Positions 1 to 6,797 of a DNA stretch of 9,225 nucleotides are shown here, in pieces. The number at the start of each line of letters is the position of its first letter. The stretch's first letter is position 1. Location: assembly GCA_029977305.1 (NCBI GenBank), contig JAPOLF010000078.1, forward strand, positions 1 to 9,225, written 5' to 3'. The DNA comes from a bacterium. Its GTDB lineage: Bacteria; Chloroflexota; Chloroflexia; Thermomicrobiales; UBA6265. The notes under the pieces are model-generated. The model made no database searches. It was not told where the DNA came from and saw only the letters and a list, made by a program, of their open reading frames with translations. A program made the position numbers and the translations under genes.

Positions 1-239
1 CGGCTGCGGAGGTGGTGGGTCCGGAGAACGTCATCGATGCGGAGCCGATGATGGGTGCCGAGGACTTCTCCTACTTCCTGCAGGAGCGGCCGGGGTCGTA
101 CTTCTTCATCGGCAGCCGCAATGAGGACCGCGGCCTCGTCTGGGGTCACCATCATCCGAAGTTCGACATCGACGAGGCGTCCATGGCGATCGGCATCGAG
201 ACGATGCTGCGCACGGCGCTCGGCTATCTCGCCAGTTAG
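1..239 (+). CDS. M20-family amidohydrolase/aminoacylase, C-terminal fragment
   Basis: The reading frame is open from base 3 to the TAG at 237-239 and gives 78 residues; the N-terminal part lies outside the window. The end matches the C-terminal catalytic lobe of M20D metal-dependent amidohydrolases (hippurate hydrolase / N-acyl-amino-acid hydrolase type). It has the MGAEDFSYFLQ block, followed by PGSYFFIGS, then a His-rich HHHPKFDIDEAS block, where this family supplies a late metal-ligand histidine before the final helix. Known members hydrolyse N-acyl amino acids or related amides in the cytosol using a two-metal centre. Substrate cannot be inferred from this fragment. The next gene starts 24 bases downstream on the same strand behind a strong ribosome binding site, so the two are probably co-transcribed. 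Confidence 0.9.
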   Translation, partial: AAEVVGPENVIDAEPMMGAEDFSYFLQERPGSYFFIGSRNEDRGLVWGHHHPKFDIDEASMAIGIETMLRTALGYLAS

Positions 240-263
240 ACCACGGGAAGAAGGAGGAACACG

Positions 264-1025
264 ATGGCAGCGAAGCGCGCACCGCGAGTCCTGTTGGCCG
301 GTGAATCGTGGGTCATGCATGTGATCCACCAGAAGGGATTCGATTCCTTCACCACCACCGATTACGGCGAGGGGCACCAGTTCCTCTCCGCAGCGCTCCG
401 CGCGGGCGGGATGACCGTGACGCACCTGCCGAACCATTTGGTCGCGTCACAGTTCCCGCAGACTGCGGCGGAACTCGATGCGTACGATGTCGTCATCCTC
501 AGCGATTGCGGCTGCAACAACCTGTTGCTTCACCCGGACACCTTTGTGCGATCGAAGGTGATGCCGAACCGGACCGAGGTCCTGCGAGACTGGGTCGCGG
601 CGGGCGGCGGGTTGGTGATGGTCGGTGGCTATCTGACGTTTAGCGGCATTGACGGCAAAGCGGGCTACGGCGACACGGCGGTCGAAGAGGCGCTGCCGGT
701 GATCATGCTCTCCGGGGATGATCGGAAAGAGGTGCCCGAGGGCACGAAGGCGCGCATCCTGCAGGCGAAGCACCCGATTCTCGACGGCGTGCCCAAGAAT
801 TGGCCGGCGCTGCTCGGTTACAACCGCCTCATCGCCAAAGAGGATGAGCAGGTGATCGTCGCGAACGGTGACGACCCGCTGATCGTGGCTGGCGAGTTCG
901 GTAAGGGGCGCGGTGTGGCCTACGCCTCGGACTGCGGACCGCATTGGTCGCCGCCTGCGTTCTGCGCATGGAAAGGCTATGCCCCCCTCTGGCAGAACAT
1001 GGTGAAGTGGGCCGCAGGTGCCTGA
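264..1025 (+). CDS. Putative glutamine amidotransferase-like protein (class I GATase-like fold, PF07090 type)
   Basis: This 253-residue protein starts at ATG 264, behind AAGGAGG at 251-257 with 6-base spacing, which fixes the start. It reads like the 'putative glutamine amidotransferase' family related to ThuA and GATase1-like domains. Seen in order: an N-terminal strand VLLAGESW (9-16), YGEGHQF (34-40), a VVILSDCGCNNLLLHPDTF block (76-94), AAGGGLVMVGGYLTFSGIDGKA (112-133), and SDCGPHWSPPAF near the end (222-233). The position where class I amidotransferases carry the nucleophilic Cys (the elbow after LVMV) is GGYLTF, so there is no Cys nucleophile there. Cys82 and Cys84 lie elsewhere. A true glutaminase activity is therefore unlikely; a sugar- or ligand-binding role is possible but is inference. 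Family members in other genomes lie next to hydrolases and transporters. The gene sits between an amidohydrolase and a DinB-like gene, which it overlaps by 8 bases. Confidence 0.85.
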   Translation: MAAKRAPRVLLAGESWVMHVIHQKGFDSFTTTDYGEGHQFLSAALRAGGMTVTHLPNHLVASQFPQTAAELDAYDVVILSDCGCNNLLLHPDTFVRSKVMPNRTEVLRDWVAAGGGLVMVGGYLTFSGIDGKAGYGDTAVEEALPVIMLSGDDRKEVPEGTKARILQAKHPILDGVPKNWPALLGYNRLIAKEDEQVIVANGDDPLIVAGEFGKGRGVAYASDCGPHWSPPAFCAWKGYAPLWQNMVKWAAGA

Positions 1026-1587
1026 CATCGCACCCGCGTGCACGCTGGATGACATCGAGCGGATGCTGACTGCCACCCCGGCGATCGTTTGGGCGGAGCT
1101 TCAGGGTATGTCCCCGGAGCTCCGCCACTGGCGACCCGCGCCGAGCGAGTGGTGCGCCTTGGAGGTCGTCGGCCATCTCATCGAGACGGACCTGCGGGCA
1201 TTCCTCAACCGGGTGATCGCGGTGCGGCAGGAACCCGGGGTGCTCTTCGAGCGATGGGATCCCGATCTGGTCGAGGCGAGTCGGTGCGACCACGAACGCG
1301 AGGCCGAAACCCTTCTCGACGAGTTCGCGAAGGTGCGCGCGCTCGGGGTGGGGGTGATCCGCGAACTTGCCGCGGAGGATCTCGTGCTCAGCGGGATGCA
1401 TCCCGACGTGGGACCGCTGACGATCGGCAACCTCCTCGCCGAGTGGGTGGCACACGATCGGGCGCACATCGCGCAGATCGGAATGATCGTCCGGGCCGCC
1501 ATGCTCACGGGGATGGACGCGGCAACGGAGTTCGGCCACTGCGAAGAGGTGCAGGTCTGGCTCGACCAAAGAAATCGTAGTTCTTGA
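1018..1587 (+). CDS. DinB-superfamily protein (putative metal-dependent enzyme)
   Basis: The protein has 189 residues if it starts at GTG 1018, which overlaps the end of the preceding gene by 8 bases and suggests translational coupling. There is no strong Shine-Dalgarno sequence, and ATG 1063 (residue 16) is a possible alternative start. The four-helix DinB/YfiT-like fold is indicated by WRPAPSEWCALEVVGHLIETD (38-58) and by EWVAHDRAHIAQI (142-154). His53, His146 and His150 match the three-histidine metal site of the superfamily. Characterised relatives include bacillithiol S-transferase BstA and mycothiol-dependent isomerases, which act on small thiol conjugates in the cytosol; many members remain uncharacterised. 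Here the specific reaction is unknown. Position at the end of the amidohydrolase/amidotransferase-like operon fits a small-molecule role, but no substrate can be named. Confidence 0.85.
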   Translation: MPDIAPACTLDDIERMLTATPAIVWAELQGMSPELRHWRPAPSEWCALEVVGHLIETDLRAFLNRVIAVRQEPGVLFERWDPDLVEASRCDHEREAETLLDEFAKVRALGVGVIRELAAEDLVLSGMHPDVGPLTIGNLLAEWVAHDRAHIAQIGMIVRAAMLTGMDAATEFGHCEEVQVWLDQRNRSS

Positions 1588-1668
1588 TCCACAAACGTGC
1601 AAATCGGATCGTCGCGTGGCATCATTTCGGGGTCACGGCCGATGTGCCGGTGCCTTCATGCAGCATCC

Positions 1669-1674
1669 AAGGAG
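1669..1674 (+). promoter_or_regulatory. Ribosome binding site of the sulfurtransferase gene
   Basis: AAGGAG lies 6 bases before ATG 1681. It decides the start of the sulfurtransferase: the same frame stays open upstream to 1597, but that extension has no comparable signal and does not resemble the family N-terminus. Confidence 0.8.
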
Positions 1675-1680
1675 TCAACC

Positions 1681-2583
1681 ATGACCGATCGCGACCAGCG
1701 CTTTGCCGGGTCCGGCTACGCCCACCCGGAAGTTCTCGTCTCCACGGAGTGGGTGGCGGAGCACCTCGAAGACCCGAAGGTGCGCATCGTCGAATCCGAT
1801 GAAGACATCCTCCTTTACGACCTCGGGCACATCCCGGGGGCGGTCAAGCTCGACTGGCACACCGATCTCCAAGACCCGGTGGAGCGCGACTTCGTCGATC
1901 AGGCGGGATTCGAGGCGCTGATGCGCGGTGCGGGGATCGCCAACGACACGACCGTCGTCTTCTACGGCGACCGCAACAACTGGTATGCCTGCTACACCTT
2001 CTGGCTCTTCAAGATGTATGGCCACGCAGATTGCCGGGTGATGGATGGCGGACGCACCAAGTGGGAAGCCGAGGGACGGCCCATGGTCCGGGACCTCCCC
2101 AAGCTGCCGACCACGACCTACCACGCGAAGGCTGCCGACCTCAGCGTGCGCGCCTTCCGCGACGATGTGTTGGCACTCGTCAACTCGGGCAAGCCGCAGT
2201 TGGTCGATGTCCGCTCGCCGCAGGAGTACACCGGCGAGGTTCTGCACATGGTCAACTACCCGCAAGAGGGGGCGCAGCGCGGCGGGCACGTGCGCGGGGC
2301 GCAGAGCATCCCCTGGGGCAGCGCCGCAAACGAGAACGGCACCTTCAAGAGCGCGGTCGACCTGAAGCGCATCTACGAGCAGGAGAAGGGCATCTCACCG
2401 GAAGCCCCGACCATCGCGTACTGCCGCATCGGCGAGCGCTCGAGCCACACCTGGTTCGTGCTGCGCTACCTGCTCGGGCATGACAACGTGCGGAACTACG
2501 ACGGGTCGTGGACCGAGTGGGGCAGCATGGTCGGTGTGCCGATCGCGAAGGGCCCGAACCCGTTTGGCGATGCCGCGTCCTAA
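1681..2583 (+). CDS. Two-domain thiosulfate sulfurtransferase (rhodanese), CysA/SseA type
   Basis: The product is a 300-residue cytosolic tandem rhodanese. It transfers the sulfane sulfur of thiosulfate (or a related donor) to a thiophilic acceptor through a cysteine persulfide. Domain 1 (about 16-135) contains HIPGAVKLDWHTDLQDPVERD (50-70) and the non-catalytic loop YGDRNNW, which has no Cys. Domain 2 (about 155-290) contains LVDVRSPQEY (174-183), GGHVRGAQSIPW (201-212) and the active loop CRIGERSSHTWFVLR with catalytic Cys248. The CRIGERS loop favours thiosulfate sulfurtransferase over mercaptopyruvate sulfurtransferase, which usually has CG-S/TGVT-type loops. From memory, the sequence and length closely resemble mycobacterial CysA2/CysA3. 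The gene lies 93 bases after the DinB gene and may have its own promoter, though I see no convincing one. The TAA stop overlaps the stop of the opposing minus-strand gene. Confidence 0.95.
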   Translation: MTDRDQRFAGSGYAHPEVLVSTEWVAEHLEDPKVRIVESDEDILLYDLGHIPGAVKLDWHTDLQDPVERDFVDQAGFEALMRGAGIANDTTVVFYGDRNNWYACYTFWLFKMYGHADCRVMDGGRTKWEAEGRPMVRDLPKLPTTTYHAKAADLSVRAFRDDVLALVNSGKPQLVDVRSPQEYTGEVLHMVNYPQEGAQRGGHVRGAQSIPWGSAANENGTFKSAVDLKRIYEQEKGISPEAPTIAYCRIGERSSHTWFVLRYLLGHDNVRNYDGSWTEWGSMVGVPIAKGPNPFGDAAS

Positions 2584-3803
2584 GGGCGTGCGGCGGCGCG
2601 GTCGCGCGCGTCGATGCGGGCGATCCAGCGCTCCGGGTGGCGGATCTCCTCGAGCGTGGGGAGGAACTCCGGTCCGTCCCAGACACGGTGCGCCATCGCA
2701 TGGCCGCGCTCGGTGCTGACCTGATCGATGAACGCCTCGCCGAGGCGGTACTGCTCCATCTTCACCGTGAGCCCGGTGACCTTGGCGATGAATTGGTCGA
2801 CCGAACTCTTCCGTTGCTGGCGCTCCGCGAACTTGCGGGAGATGTCGGCGTAGGTCGGGAGGAGATCACGCCCGATCGCGTTCATCACGTGGTTGGAGTA
2901 GCCCTCGACGACGCACATCACGGCCTGCATCTCGTCGAAGACTGCACGCTGTTCCGGCGTCATCAGGGCGGACATCCAACCGGATTCCCCTTGTGCGGCG
3001 CGGGCCCGATCGACGTACATGCCGAAGCCCCGGACACCGCGATCGCGGAGGCGGCGCGCGTCCTCGTTCAACAACACGAAGTAGCGCTCCAGCAGCGTGT
3101 TGAAGTGGTCGCGCAGCCACGGGTGCGCCTCGAACTCGAAGGCGTGCGTGGTCTCGTGGAGAGCGAGCCACATCCGGAAATCGCGCCCGGGGATGCGCAG
3201 CGTCCGCTCCACCTCGGCGATGTTCGGTTCCACATAGTAGAGCTGCCCGGTGGCGATCGGTTCGCGGCCGAGCAGCGCGAGGTCGTACTGCCCGAGCACG
3301 CGGCGCGCGAGATACCCGAGCATCAGGCCGAGTTCTCCCGCCACCATGGTCTGTCCGGTGCGCCCGATCAGGCCGCCCGCGGCAGCACCGGTCAGCAACG
3401 GCCCGAGAGTCTCCAGCGGCTCAAGCATCCGTTGAAAGCCGGTGATGTTGGCGTTGATCCAATCCACGCGGTCGAACGCGTAGGTGCGCTCCGGGGTGAC
3501 CGGCAGCGCATCTCCCGTGTAGGCCGAGATGAGCGGGAGACAGGCGGCGCCGAGTTCGCGGTAGAGGGCATCGAGGCGGACGCGCTCACTTGGGCTCAGC
3601 GCCTCCGCGCGATTCATGGCGATGGCAATCGAGCGGGCGCGTTCCCAGTCGATCAACTGGCGGGAGATCGTCGGGTTGGTCCTTGGCGGCGTGTTGCGCG
3701 TGACGGCTGCGGCACCGATCGCCAATCCGGCGACGATCCCAGCCGCCAGCAGTTTGCGATCCGGACGCCACGATCCGCCGGACGACTCATTGGTTGCAGG
3801 CAT
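2580..3803 (-). CDS. DUF2342/Zincin_2 family putative zinc metallohydrolase, N-terminal membrane anchor
   Basis: This 407-residue protein matches the Zincin_2 family (PF10103; actinobacterial models describe it as a putative hydrolase or as an F420-biosynthesis-associated protein). Evidence is the block WLALHETTHAFEFEAHPWLRD (212-232), with HETTH at 216-220 forming an HExxH zinc motif. Downstream VVEGYSNHVMNAIG has Glu300, a likely third ligand, and QYDLALLGRE (172-181) is another family-like segment. Known members have a zincin fold but no firmly established substrate; the F420 link is only genomic association. Residues 18-34 are a short hydrophobic Ala/Gly-rich stretch after RPDRK and look like a signal anchor, which would place the catalytic domain outside the membrane. 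Start ATG 3803 is preceded by GAGGT at 3813-3809 with 5-base spacing. The gene begins 21 bases after the VanW stop codon, so the two form an operon. Its TAG overlaps the convergent sulfurtransferase TAA. Confidence 0.85.
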   Translation of the reverse strand: MPATNESSGGSWRPDRKLLAAGIVAGLAIGAAAVTRNTPPRTNPTISRQLIDWERARSIAIAMNRAEALSPSERVRLDALYRELGAACLPLISAYTGDALPVTPERTYAFDRVDWINANITGFQRMLEPLETLGPLLTGAAAGGLIGRTGQTMVAGELGLMLGYLARRVLGQYDLALLGREPIATGQLYYVEPNIAEVERTLRIPGRDFRMWLALHETTHAFEFEAHPWLRDHFNTLLERYFVLLNEDARRLRDRGVRGFGMYVDRARAAQGESGWMSALMTPEQRAVFDEMQAVMCVVEGYSNHVMNAIGRDLLPTYADISRKFAERQQRKSSVDQFIAKVTGLTVKMEQYRLGEAFIDQVSTERGHAMAHRVWDGPEFLPTLEEIRHPERWIARIDARDRAAARP

Positions 3804-3808
3804 GATCG

Positions 3809-3813
3809 ACCTC
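3809..3813 (-). promoter_or_regulatory. Ribosome binding site of the Zincin_2 gene
   Basis: On the minus strand GAGGT stands 5 bases before ATG 3803, inside the 21-base gap after the VanW stop codon. It supports that start and shows that the second gene of the operon is independently initiated. Confidence 0.65.
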
Positions 3814-3824
3814 GCGGGGAAAGG

Positions 3825-6113
3825 CTATTGCGCGGGGCCGGTTCCCCGGAGCGTCAGATTGCGGGCAGGCGTGAACGAGTTCGCCGAGGCGTATTCGTCG
3901 ATCAGTTTGCCGTCCTTGTAGACCGCGCGGTAGAGGGAGACGTCGAAGCCCTCCGAGGCGGTCTCCACCACCAACTCCTGCCCGAGCGGGAGTTCGGGGG
4001 AGTCAGCGTACTCCATCTTCTCGTTGCCCTTGCGCTTGTTGGTGATCACGGGATCCGCCACCTGCACCTCCCATCCGGGATCGGTGCCGATGATCTTGGA
4101 CCACACCGATTCGCCATCGGCGACGAGGACGACCGCGATCCAGTTGCCGGTGGTGTTCTTGAACTTGAAGTCGAGCGTCCAGATCGGATCGATGTTGACC
4201 ATTGCGTCGAGCCCCGGGAGTCCGGTCACCGACTCACCGTAAAGTTTGTAGTAGTAGGGATGCTGGTACCGCTCGACGATCGGCAACCCACTCCAGAACA
4301 CTGCTTGGTAGAGCGTGGTCGAGACTTGGCAGATGCCGCCGCCGACCACCGGAGAAGTCACGAAATCGGATCCCTGCTGGGTAACGCCGAAGCCGGTGAC
4401 AAAGCCTTGTGATTCATCGACGGGCCCGATGTGCTCGGCGTAGGAAAAGATGCCATCCGGCGGAATGAGCCAGCCGCTCATCAACCCAGCCGCAACCTCC
4501 ACGTTCTGCATGCGCGGGCCGCTGGAGCCGCCGTACCATGTGCCGCCCTCGGCGAGAATGTCTTCCCCGAGCTTGATCTTCTTCAGATCGGCCCCGGTGT
4601 ACTTCGGGTTGACGGATTTGACCTTGAGGGTGACTTTCGGGTCGGGAGTTCCCCACGCCTTGAGGATGAGGTCTGCCGCGCCGTCCGTGTCGACGACGCG
4701 GCCGCGTTGCGCCTCCTTGTAGAGCGTCACCTTGCCACCGACGAGCCGGAACTGCGCGTCTCGGACCGGGCGATCCCACTCGGCGGTCGCGGTGACGAGC
4801 GCTTCGGTGATCAAGTCGGGGTCAAGCCCGAAATTGAATGGCGAAGCCGTGTCGAGGGGATTGAATTTGATGGTGAGGGCGCGCAGCAGGGCGCCACGAT
4901 CGAGAACGGCGTCTCCACCCTCCCACTGCAGCGCGATGCCGGCATCGAGCAGCGCATCAGTGTCGGCTGCGGCTTTCGCAGCGACGGCGTCCGCGATGAG
5001 CGGTTGCGTGACCACCACCGGGATGATCACCTCGCCCGCGCCGTCGGCAATCGCCTGCTGCACCATCGGCATCGCGGCGTCGAGATCGACTGCGCGCCCC
5101 ACTGCTGACGGGGTAGCCTCGAGGCGGCCCATGTCATTCACGATCACCCCGGCATTGGTCACCGGCTGGGAGACCGCATCGTCGATGGTGGTGAGGAACG
5201 CGGTGAGCTTCGCCGGATCGGCAACCACGCGGTTGGTGGCCTCATCGACCGTGAGCATGTCCCGGAGGTCGGCCGTCTCGAGCGTCCAAGACGCCTCACC
5301 GGCGGTGACGGTGAGCGGACGTTCGGTGGCGGCGACCACTGCCGGAAGCGCATCAGCGACGGTCGATGCGGCGACGGACGGTGGCTCGATGGTCATCGCG
5401 AGATCGATCGGCCCGGAGGCCATCATGGCGGTGACATCGAGCAGGCGGGCCAGCGAGGCCGATTGGTCGACGTCGATCCCATCCACTTCCGAGACCACCT
5501 GCGGCATCCCGTTGCTGTCGATCTGCACCGACGCACTGATGGGATCGCGCTCGACCTGCGAGGCGAGTTGGTCAAAAGCGAGGACGCTCTCCTCAGGGTC
5601 CACCACCATCACCACGGGGACGGTGACACCCCGCATCAGGGCGGTCATCCAAAACTGGCTCCGCTGCCAGAAGGACCCGTCGCGGCCGTAGTTCATGGCG
5701 TTGGCGACGGTGCTCTCGGTGTCGATCGCCAAGCCCGCCCCAAGAGGCGTGACCGCGAACTGCTGCTCACGTGCTTGAATGGTGATTGGTTGGTCGCGGT
5801 AGGTGGCCCAGAGACCCTCGATGGCGGCCGAGGCTTCCGGTTCGGTCATGCCGCTGAGATCGACGCTGCCCGCCCAGACGCCTTGGTACACCGTGGAGTC
5901 GTGGCGCGCGCCATAGAGGGCCAACCCGGCGATCCCGGCCACCATGAAGAGCAGCAGCGCCAAGAACGCCATGCTGGCGATGGTGCCGATCCGCCGCGTC
6001 GTGGGGTCTGCCGCACGCCGCGGCGCGGGCATCGGGGAGGACGAAGACGATAGGGAGGCGGCCGCCGAAGAGGCGGGTCCGACAGAGGTTGAGGGCACGG
6101 AGTCGCTGGTCAT
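3825..6113 (-). CDS. VanW family protein with peptidoglycan-binding-like repeats, membrane-anchored
   Basis: The protein has 762 residues. A Ser/Ala-rich N-terminal tail (1-40) precedes a membrane segment at about 43-68, and the rest should be extracytoplasmic. Residues 75-200 and about 255-370 resemble YoaR-type putative peptidoglycan-binding repeats (PF12229), each with a 'TWTL/FAVTPLGAGL-like' core; a further related stretch spans about 390-500. The VanW domain (about 520-690) is clear: GGTWYGGSSGPRMQNVEVAA, PPDGIFSYAEHIGP, VVGGGICQVSTTLYQAVFWSG (589-609, Cys595) and ERYQHPYYY. A G5-like tail follows (about 700-745). VanW was named from glycopeptide-resistance operons, but its biochemical role is unsettled; resistance should not be inferred here. 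It is most likely a cell-wall-interacting protein. ATG 6113 lacks a good Shine-Dalgarno sequence; ATG 6032 is an alternative that would still keep the membrane segment. It is the first gene of an operon with the Zincin_2 gene. Confidence 0.9.
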   Translation of the reverse strand: MTSDSVPSTSVGPASSAAASLSSSSSPMPAPRRAADPTTRRIGTIASMAFLALLLFMVAGIAGLALYGARHDSTVYQGVWAGSVDLSGMTEPEASAAIEGLWATYRDQPITIQAREQQFAVTPLGAGLAIDTESTVANAMNYGRDGSFWQRSQFWMTALMRGVTVPVVMVVDPEESVLAFDQLASQVERDPISASVQIDSNGMPQVVSEVDGIDVDQSASLARLLDVTAMMASGPIDLAMTIEPPSVAASTVADALPAVVAATERPLTVTAGEASWTLETADLRDMLTVDEATNRVVADPAKLTAFLTTIDDAVSQPVTNAGVIVNDMGRLEATPSAVGRAVDLDAAMPMVQQAIADGAGEVIIPVVVTQPLIADAVAAKAAADTDALLDAGIALQWEGGDAVLDRGALLRALTIKFNPLDTASPFNFGLDPDLITEALVTATAEWDRPVRDAQFRLVGGKVTLYKEAQRGRVVDTDGAADLILKAWGTPDPKVTLKVKSVNPKYTGADLKKIKLGEDILAEGGTWYGGSSGPRMQNVEVAAGLMSGWLIPPDGIFSYAEHIGPVDESQGFVTGFGVTQQGSDFVTSPVVGGGICQVSTTLYQAVFWSGLPIVERYQHPYYYKLYGESVTGLPGLDAMVNIDPIWTLDFKFKNTTGNWIAVVLVADGESVWSKIIGTDPGWEVQVADPVITNKRKGNEKMEYADSPELPLGQELVVETASEGFDVSLYRAVYKDGKLIDEYASANSFTPARNLTLRGTGPAQ

Positions 6114-6160
6114 CAGGGGAATCCCAAGCAGGTTGCGTCGACGGTGGTGTTCCCGCCTCG

Positions 6161-6166
6161 AGTATA
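6161..6166 (-). promoter_or_regulatory. Candidate -10 element for the VanW operon
   Basis: Minus-strand TATACT differs from the TATAAT consensus at one base and would place a transcript start near 6154, about 40 bases before ATG 6113. No convincing -35 hexamer lies at 16-18 bases, so this is a partial match only. Confidence 0.35.
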
Positions 6167-6252
6167 GCCCAACGATATGTACGGACGCGGTCTGGCGACC
6201 ACCTCCTGTTGACCAAACGCGCGCAGCACGCGTGCGGTTCCGGTGTCGCTGA

Positions 6253-6282
6253 TTGAGATGCGGGGAGGTGGGCGGTTAGACT
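6253..6282 (+). promoter_or_regulatory. Candidate sigma-70-type promoter of ridA
   Basis: TTGAGA (6253-6258) and TAGACT (6277-6282) are separated by 18 bases and predict a transcript start near 6289, 44 bases before the ridA ATG. The match is five of six bases at -35 and four of six at -10. The elements lie in the 219-base divergent region (6114-6332) shared with the VanW gene; the rest of that region has no gene I can support. Confidence 0.45.
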
Positions 6283-6319
6283 GCACGGCCATGGCCCATT
6301 CGCGCCGTGACGTGACAAG

Positions 6320-6325
6320 AAGGAG
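6320..6325 (+). promoter_or_regulatory. Ribosome binding site of ridA
   Basis: AAGGAG stands 7 bases before ATG 6333. It selects this start over the earlier in-frame starts from 6243, which would add about 30 residues that do not belong to the compact RidA family. Confidence 0.8.
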
Positions 6326-6332
6326 CCGTTCC

Positions 6333-6713
6333 ATGTCTCGCAAGATCGTCGCCACAGCTGGGGCACCCGCCGCCATCGGCCCGTACTCGCAAGGAGTGAT
6401 TGCGAACGGGTTCCTCTTCACCGCCGGTCAGATCCCGCTCGATCCGGCGACCATGGATCTGGTGCCCGGGGGCATCACCGAGCAGACGGTGCGAGTGATG
6501 GAGAACCTCAAGGCAGTGCTCGCCGAGGCGGGCTCCGATTTCGGCAAGGTCGTGAAGTCGACCTGCTTCCTCGTCGATCTTGGCGACTTCGCCGCCTTCA
6601 ACGAAGTTTACGCCCGGTACTTCGGCGACAACCCCCCGGGCCGCAGCACCGTGCAGGTCGCGAAACTCCCGAAGGGGTCACTGGTCGAGGTCGAGGTGGT
6701 CGCGCTCGTCTAA
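6333..6713 (+). CDS. ridA: RidA family enamine/imine deaminase
   Basis: The 126-residue length is typical for RidA (YjgF/YER057c/UK114). Archetypal members are cytosolic homotrimers that hydrolyse reactive enamine/imine intermediates such as 2-aminoacrylate, released by PLP enzymes like threonine/serine dehydratase, and thereby protect other PLP enzymes. The key sequence is present: GPYSQGV (16-22) with Tyr18, FTAGQIPLDPATM (29-41), and NPPGRSTVQVAKLPKGSLVEVEVVA (100-124). Arg104 corresponds to the substrate-carboxylate arginine (Arg105 in the E. coli numbering), and Glu119 to the late conserved glutamate. All the features of an active member are therefore visible. It appears monocistronic: a promoter-like element lies upstream and a strong hairpin 30 bases downstream. 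It is not obviously linked in function to the flanking envelope and protease genes. Confidence 0.94.
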   Translation: MSRKIVATAGAPAAIGPYSQGVIANGFLFTAGQIPLDPATMDLVPGGITEQTVRVMENLKAVLAEAGSDFGKVVKSTCFLVDLGDFAAFNEVYARYFGDNPPGRSTVQVAKLPKGSLVEVEVVALV

Positions 6714-6742
6714 GCCGCCACCGATTCCTTTCGCAACGAGAC

Positions 6743-6773
6743 AGCCCCGGTCCGGATCATCCGGACCGGGGCT
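6743..6773. terminator. Strong hairpin between convergent ridA and metalloprotease genes, probable bidirectional terminator
   Basis: A perfect 14-bp inverted repeat, AGCCCCGGTCCGGA / TCCGGACCGGGGCT, flanks a 3-base loop (TCA). It lies 29 bases after the ridA stop and 24 bases past the stop of the facing minus-strand gene. T-tracts on either side are poor (GGTTGCTT on the plus side), so it may need help or act mainly as an mRNA-end stabiliser. Confidence 0.8.
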
Positions 6774-6797
6774 GGTTGCTTCCCTTGCCTCTGCGGC

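Noticed and set aside
1675..2289. A 204-codon minus-strand open frame
   Set aside because: It is the mirror of the sulfurtransferase coding strand, with no ribosome binding site or family motif.
2508..4412. A 634-codon open frame on the plus strand
   Set aside because: It runs antisense to the Zincin_2 and VanW genes, which carry clear family motifs. Its translation is low-complexity Arg/Asp/Glu/Gly-rich with no recognisable domain, as expected from high-GC codon bias.
4732..5691. A 319-codon plus-strand open frame rich in Ser, Ala and Arg
   Set aside because: It is antisense to the VanW gene, has shadow-like composition and shows no motif.
3825..6113. VanW gene as evidence of vancomycin resistance
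   Set aside because: VanW-domain proteins are widespread without resistance, and none of the ligase, dehydrogenase or dipeptidase genes of a van cluster are present in the window.
6201..6207. A perfect AGGAGGT on the minus strand, resembling a ribosome binding site
   Set aside because: No start codon follows at useful spacing, and the VanW ATG is about 90 bases away.
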